Source: Aquilaria yunnanensis
Taxonomy: Eukaryota; Streptophyta; Magnoliopsida; Malvales; Thymelaeaceae
DNA: 64,000 nucleotides
Assembly (NCBI GenBank): GCA_039654915.1
Contig: CM077599.1
Location: 67,260,501 to 67,324,500 of the forward strand
Direction of reading: 5' to 3'
Every line of letters starts with the position of its first letter. The first letter of the stretch is position 1. The position numbers and the translations under genes are program-made. Below, one piece after another: positions 58,925-64,000 of this stretch. The notes beneath the pieces are model-generated. The model saw nothing but the letters and a program-made list of their open reading frames with translations. It searched no databases and was not told where the DNA came from.

Positions 58925-59052
58925 TTTTTTTAGTTTTGTAAAAAAAAATTTAATAGGGGTAGCAAGATAAATTAAATGTTAAAAAAAATTTAAAAAAAAA
59001 TTTGGGACTGTTCAAAAAAATACTTATCCTCTATTTTAAAACAGAGGAAGTA
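58925..59052. mobile_element. Right half of an older MITE split by the Stowaway-like copy
   Basis: GGGACTGTTCAAAAAAATAC and ACAGAGGAAGTA correspond to the end of the 55127/29721 family. The left half (TTTTGTGTAGTGAGAGTTTA, near 58622) matches the middle of the same family. The outer left end was not found. Confidence 0.6.
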
Positions 59053-59349
59053 AACAAGTACTCTTACAAATAGTTAATTAGAGGAAACTACTCCCATCTA
59101 CACATGCGACAATAAGTCAACATTGTTGATGATTATAAAATAGATATTAAAAAGAATTTAAATGTTTCTGATAAAGTGTTTCAAATAATTGTCACATACA
59201 TCTGACTAGGGGTGCCTTTTTTGCCTTGTATAGATGAAAACATTTTTACTCACTATTTTTATCATCAGCATTCCAAATATTGTCCCCATATCCAACTTCC
59301 CCATCAACTAACTTATCACCTTACCGCCAAGGTGGGACCTTAATCCCCT

Positions 59350-59358
59350 TATTTATAC
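59350..59358 (+). promoter_or_regulatory. Possible TATA box of the XTH gene
   Basis: TATTTATAC, about 170 bp before the start codon. This would give a 5' UTR of roughly 130-140 bp including a CA repeat (59381-59395). Prediction only. Confidence 0.5.
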
Positions 59359-59523
59359 CAAATCAACAGCCATGCTCTTCAACACACACACACACATTCA
59401 AAGAAAATTTTGTCCCAAGGAGAGACCCAGCCATACTTCTCATTCATTTTGCATTAAAAGTGAAGGCCTTTTGCTCTTCACTGCCCTGCCCTCAAGGCTC
59501 TCAATATTTGTCCCTCCACTTTT

Positions 59524-59604
59524 ATGGCACCCACGATTTCCCCTTCTCCTCTTTCTCTTATAATTATATTTCTTGTTCTCAACATTCCCTCATCAGGCAA
59601 TGCC
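59524..59604 (+). other. Signal peptide of XTH
   Basis: Residues 1-27: short polar start, a Leu/Ile-rich core and a small-residue cleavage site (SSGNA). It directs the enzyme to the secretory pathway and the apoplast. Confidence 0.85.
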
Positions 59605-61091
59605 CAGGGTCCACCCTCTCCTGGATATTATCCAAGCTCAAGGGTTGGTTCTATTGGATTTGAGCAAGGTTTTAGGAATTTATGGGGTCCTCAGCACCAA
59701 CAACTAGACCAAGGCCAGTTAACTATCTGGCTTGACAAAACCTCAGGTTCCAAATCTTCTTTCTCACTGTCATTTCTTTGATTTATTTGGGGCTTGTCTA
59801 GTTGCCTTTCTGCATGTTTTAATAGGCCTTTGTGATGACTTTCTAGAAAAAAAGATTATAACTATTACATGAATTACAAAAAAAAAAAAAAACCGCAAGA
59901 TTTAGTTAGGAATACAGTTTGACCCTCGTATTTTAAAAATGTACACTTGACTAATTACTTCAAACATTTGTTAACCGTCAATATCTGTCATCAGGTAGCG
60001 GGTTCAAGTCACTCCAATCATATCGGTCCGGGTACTTTGGCGTTGCCATGAAGCTTCAATCTGGCTACACTGCAGGAGTAAATACATGCTTCTATGTGAG
60101 CACTATTACTATATTTGTGTGGTGTAGATGGACTAATGTGATACATTTCTACCGTAGCTAGGGTGGATTTTAACTTTGTTGTTTTTGCAAGGAGTGAAAA
60201 TTTAATAATTTTCTACATATGTACAGCTTTCAAACAATCAAGAGCATCCAGGGGACCATGATGAAATTGACATCGAGCTTCTAGGTTCACCACCATTCGA
60301 GTCTTATTCCCTGCAGACCAATGTCTTCATCAGAGGGAGTGGAGATAAAAACGTTATTGGAAGAGAAATGAAGTTCCATCTTTGGTTTGATCCAACCCAG
60401 GACTTTCACAACTATGCCATTATTTGGAATCCAAGTGAAATCATGTAAGGTTATTGAGATCGGTTTAGACCTCATTTGACATTACCGCTAGTAATTTGCA
60501 TTAGAGTTTGAAAAAAATTATATTAATAAATTATAAAAAAAAAAACTCTAACACTAATCTTAAAAAATTCTTTTGACCCTTAATCCGATTGATTATTGGT
60601 GCCGACAATTCTAAAAGCTGCATATGATGTATACATTTTCTTTGTACTACATCTAGTCTAGTTAATAAATTTGACGTTACAGACTTTATGAAGGTGGCAC
60701 GAGTAATTAAAGCTTGGTAATGACTTGCAGATTTTTGGTAGACGATGTGCCAATACGGAGGTATCCAAGAAGAAGTGATGCCACGTTTCCCACAAGGCCA
60801 TTGTGGGCGTACGGATCAATATGGGACGCATCCGATTGGGCTACGGACAACGGAAAATATAAGGTTGACTACAGGTACCAACCTTTCGTCGGACGGTACA
60901 AAAACTTCCGGCTCAGCGGCTGCACGTCCGACGGTCCTGTCACTTGCCAGCCGCCAGCTGCGTCGCCGGCAGGGACCGGCGACCTCAGCCGCCAGCAGGT
61001 GGAAGCTATGCAGTGGGTGCAAAACAACTATCTGGTGTACAACTACTGCCATGACCCCAACAGAGACCACACTCAAACACCAGAGTGCTAG
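59524..61091 (+). CDS. XTH32: Xyloglucan endotransglucosylase/hydrolase, XTH31/32-like (group III)
   Basis: A secreted glycoside hydrolase family 16 enzyme that cuts, and in many members rejoins, xyloglucan in the cell wall. Four exons are inferred: 59524-59746, 59995-60095, 60227-60444 and 60731-61091, all with GT-AG introns and consistent phase, giving 300 residues. Residues 1-27 form a signal peptide (hydrophobic [11 protein letters not shown], cleavage near GNA). PSPGYYPSS follows, a feature of XTH31/32. The catalytic loop [10 protein letters not shown] (residues 119-128) has Glu121 as nucleophile, Asp123 and Glu125 as acid/base. [22 protein letters not shown] and the [10 protein letters not shown] block are present. 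The C-terminal XET domain has Cys pairs and ends DHTQTPEC. The usual EFLG is ELLG here, and the next bases give SPPFES instead of a Gly-Lys-Pro type segment; no N-glycosylation site follows the loop. Group III-A enzymes are mostly hydrolases, so hydrolytic activity is inferred. No stops or frameshifts, so it is likely functional. Ortholog assignment is from memory of family features. Confidence 0.93.
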
Positions 61092-61376
61092 TAATACTAT
61101 ATCTTCTAAGTTTTTGTTTTTTTATTTACAAAATTGAATTTTACCAACGGTGTGACAAAGTCACATCTATTCGTAAAATTAAATTTTGTGAAAAAAGCTT
61201 ATAAAATTATTATATGCGGATGTGAGACCCAAAATCGGAGGTTTATTGAGATGGGTCCTAGCTACGTGCCTGGAGAAGAAAAAGTGGCAGAGTGGTTGAA
61301 CGTCCAAAGCCTCCGATATAAGAAGATTTGCGTTTTGGTTTGTGTTGGATTGGGATTTGCTTGTTTGTATTGTGAG

Positions 61377-61382
61377 AATAAA
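61377..61382 (+). terminator. Possible polyadenylation signal of XTH
   Basis: AATAAA 286 bp after the stop codon; a T-rich stretch lies downstream near 61430. Other AATAAA-like sites (61739) could also be used. Confidence 0.4.
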
Positions 61383-62613
61383 TTATTGGGTCTGGTCTGA
61401 AAAAAGCGATCAAAAGTCACAGTAGATGGTACTTAGTGGTGTTGTATTCTTGCATCACGTGTGAGGGAGAAAAGATGTGGGTCTCTCCGCTGTGAAGGAT
61501 TTGTCTTGTCTGGATTTCAAGTCTTAGCTTATATGTTTCTGTAACATGAGCTCTGCCCTGTTACCAAATGGAAAAGGGAAATGAAGCAAATTTGTGTACT
61601 TGTGTGTTGTGTCTTGTGAGCCTCTTTTGTCTCATGTTCTTGTGTGCAAGTACCGCATGTGAATCAAATTTGGACGGAAAGGACTTTTGGGTAATGCTTT
61701 TTCATGGAAGATTAGTGTAATGTTAAAATGTTAGTTTTTAATAAAGAAGATTAGTTTCATAATAATGAGTTTTTAATTAAGCCGGCGTTGTAGATCTATT
61801 GGTCTTTCTAGTGGACTGGCCCTATGGTGGAATAATGCCATGCAGGTGGAAGTTAAGCAAGAAACAGGTAATCAGGTAGATGCTGCGGTTTGTTGTATAG
61901 GGTCCAATTGTGAGGAAGCAAAGTTTGGGGACCAATGGAGCAAAGAGTTGTGAATTCAAGGGTTTAATTATCACAAAGGAAAGTTTGAGACCCAAAAGAT
62001 CAAATTGCGATATCTCAAGGACTTATATTTTGCCCAGGTCAAGTCCTGTTCATTTGCGGCTAAAACTTTCGCTGCGAAATGAGGTGGGTCAATTGTCAAA
62101 CAGGAATGTTCGAGGACCAAACTATTATTATAACACAAGAAAATGACCAACAAAGAAAAGCGTAAAGTGTTGGGGACTTGTTCCGGAATTCCACCATTTT
62201 CTTAGGTAATCTTCAACTCTCGCGGTATGTCTCTATATGTAAGAGACATTCAGACCTGTGAGTCAGGTAGTTTGGGGAAATAAAAATGATTCTAAATAGG
62301 AATAAAGAATCGTGATTTAGCCAGTACCTATATTTTACATTAAAAAACCTTGAATAAGACTGGCTCATATGGGGGGAAAAAAACAAATTTCTTTCATACA
62401 ACCATCATTCAGAAAAAGCGCTTACAACAAAGTTCTAAAACTAAAAAAAAATGGAAAATGATGCTGGGTTGAAAGTAGCAAGGAAGAATAGAAGCCATTT
62501 TTAGTAGTTACTATGAGAATTTGTTCAGGTCAAAAGGTTGTAGGGATATGTCCGCTATATTGAACCATCTGAATCAAATTTTATTTGAATAAGTTGTTAG
62601 CTAAGAAATTAGT
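61383..62613. other. Downstream of XTH, no further gene seen
   Basis: Short frames at 61910-62146 and on the complement have no recognised domain and may be repeat-derived. Confidence 0.4.
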
Positions 62614-62940
62614 CAATTCGTTTTAACTAAAATTAATTTAACATAAAATGATTTATTGTTGTTTAGAACCAATTTTATTTGAAAGCCAATACTATGTAGA
62701 TACAATAATCCATTTTCAAGTAAATTTTTGTGATGTTATTAAATTTTTATGAATTTTTCTTTTTAATGTCTAAAACTAGAAAAAATCACAAAATTTTAGT
62801 AAGATTATAAAAATTGTATTTTCAATGGATTATTATACCTAAAAAATATTATGTTTTAAATAAAATTAGTTCAAAGTAAAAAAATATAAAAATAAAAATA
62901 AATTATTTCAAATTAAGTTGATTTAAGTTAAAAATAATTG
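62614..62940. mobile_element. AT-rich TIR element, family A copy 2
   Basis: CAATTCGTTTTAACTAAAAT and, inverted, CAATTATTTTTAACTTAAAT mark the ends; the inverted match is about 44 bp with few mismatches and runs to ATTTATT on both sides. The interior resembles 37510-37806 (AAAAATATAAAAATAAAAAT and GATTATT blocks). Confidence 0.6.
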
Positions 62941-63330
62941 GCTCTAAAGTGTAGAAGAAAACTTTGGAGGTAACACATCCCCAACTAGGGGCTTGGAAGC
63001 ACCATTTTTTGATGGGTTTTATGGAGTATTTTTTCAATTCTTCTAGGAGCAAGTGGAGAGCGCATTGCATAAGTTGTTCAAGTTTTTTTTTCCTTACCCA
63101 AGTATTTTCAATCATTCTTTAAAGTTTACTTCAACTATTTTTATTCAAAAGTTAACTCCTTTATAATAGAATCTCACTTAAGTTTTGAGACCTTAATGGT
63201 CTAGACGGTTTGAGCTTATTGATTGTATTTAGTTCACATGAAATATCGATTTGGCTAGAATCTCAATCAGGGAAGGTAGTTAATACAGGATTCCTATAAG
63301 GAATAAGATAGAATTTTCTACAAGGAATGA
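62941..63330. other. Intergenic DNA, no gene seen
   Basis: No gene recognised. A minus-strand frame at 63115-62903 is short and not convincing. Confidence 0.4.
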
Positions 63331-63780
63331 TGTACCGCATTAATTAAACTCCCAGAGGGCCACAGTTGGCACCTAAATCAATAAAAGGAGGTCCTCACAA
63401 CACATTGGAGGTAAGTACAAATAGCTTATTCTTCATAGCTACTTCATCCTATTTTAGAGATCTAACTTGATTGTCAAAGAGTTTTTCCTGAAAGCACACT
63501 TTGAGGTCTAACTTTTTCTTTGATTGCAAGCATTCAGATCTTGGATTAGCCTTTTCCTTATAGGTAAGAACAATATTGGCTGACCATATTGGATATTGCT
63601 TCTCGGATTACCTCCACTTCAAGTAGCCTCTGCATTTTCTCTTTTGAACGCTCTTTTTTTGGCGCCAACTATTCATTTTTTCTGCTTGACAAGTTGGGGG
63701 CTAGGGTCTTTCCTAAGTATGCTGTTATACTTCAGGAATAACCCCTAGCATATATTTGTAAGAGAAAAAAAATATATCTA
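63331..63780 (+). mobile_element. Possible fragment of a Gypsy LTR with primer-binding site
   Basis: GATTGCAAGCATTCAGATCTTGGATTA-type wording (near 63520-63550) resembles the U5 part of Tat LTRs, and TTTGGCGCCAACT at about 63657-63669 resembles the TGGCGCC primer-binding region. No second LTR is in the window, and the LTR edge is not clear. The assignment is tentative. Confidence 0.35.
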
Positions 63781-64000
63781 TAGTGGAATGTAAAAGATTA
63801 ATAAGTGTGAGTTTTACCTTTAAGGGGAGTGGCACTGATTTTTATAGTATGCACTATTTTGAGCTCCACCCATTTGGTTTCCTCAATCAGCCCTTAACTC
63901 CTTGCTTTGATGACCTTTCCAGTGTGCTTTCCATTAGGCTCCATTTTCTTGGTAGTGAACGTTGTGATTAAACTTTTCATGTTAGTGTGCACGTGTAGTA
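63781..64000. other. Window end, no feature
   Basis: The short + strand frame at 63783-63971 has no recognised similarity. Confidence 0.4.

Noticed and set aside
59372..59563. ATG-started frame overlapping the XTH start
   Set aside because: The protein has no similarity and overlaps the true signal peptide in another frame. It might act as an upstream ORF if the transcript begins before 59372, but that cannot be shown.
60745..61137. 130-residue + strand frame and its complement over XTH exon 4
   Set aside because: They are shadows of the GC-rich last exon, whose own frame encodes the XET C-terminal domain.

Overview
The window looks like flowering-plant nuclear DNA, probably a eudicot but not identifiable further. 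It is AT-rich and intron-containing, and it is crowded with decayed plant transposons of the Copia, Gypsy/Tat, chromovirus, Mutator-like, hAT, CACTA-like and Stowaway-like types. Only one gene looks intact: a four-exon xyloglucan endotransglucosylase/hydrolase of the XTH31/32 type at 59524-61091 on the + strand.

Layout. From 1 to 13.4 kb a Mutator-like (MULE) transposase pseudogene on the minus strand is split by a nearly complete Copia element (3880-12415). That element has 1.4 kb LTRs and a perfect 5-bp target-site duplication (TSD), GCTTT. From 15.4 to 25.6 kb a relic Copia gag region is interrupted at its LTR by a Tat-type Gypsy element (17336-25552, perfect TSD ATATT) that keeps an antisense extra-ORF remnant. 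A deleted hAT transposase with a BED finger lies at 26.2-27.7 kb. At 31.5-35.2 kb a non-autonomous LTR element carries a 14-unit array of a roughly 66-bp repeat. At 37-41.8 kb there are MITEs, a diverged direct duplication and a solo LTR of the 3.9-12.4 kb Copia family. At 41.9-48.8 kb a long-terminal-inverted-repeat (TIR) element has a tandemly duplicated left end and contains a small chromovirus-like Gypsy (42947-48050). From 49 to 59 kb there is MITE-rich DNA: a long-TIR MULE-like element with a 10-bp TSD, hAT-type elements with perfect 8-bp TSDs, and Stowaway-like elements, two of them nested in other elements. Then comes the XTH gene, and after 61.4 kb more AT-rich repeat-derived DNA.

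How it fits together. Nothing here behaves as a pathway or operon. The order of insertion can be read from nesting and TSDs: MULE before Copia, Copia relic before Tat, long-TIR element before chromovirus, and host MITE before Stowaway. All transposon reading frames seen carry stops, deletions or lost catalytic residues, so none is likely to move by itself. The functional question of most interest is whether the MITEs in the 0.6-2.8 kb upstream of the XTH gene affect its expression. I found no convincing evidence of a new biological system. The most unusual structures are the 66-bp array in the LTR element, the antisense ORF of the Tat element, and the two long-TIR elements.
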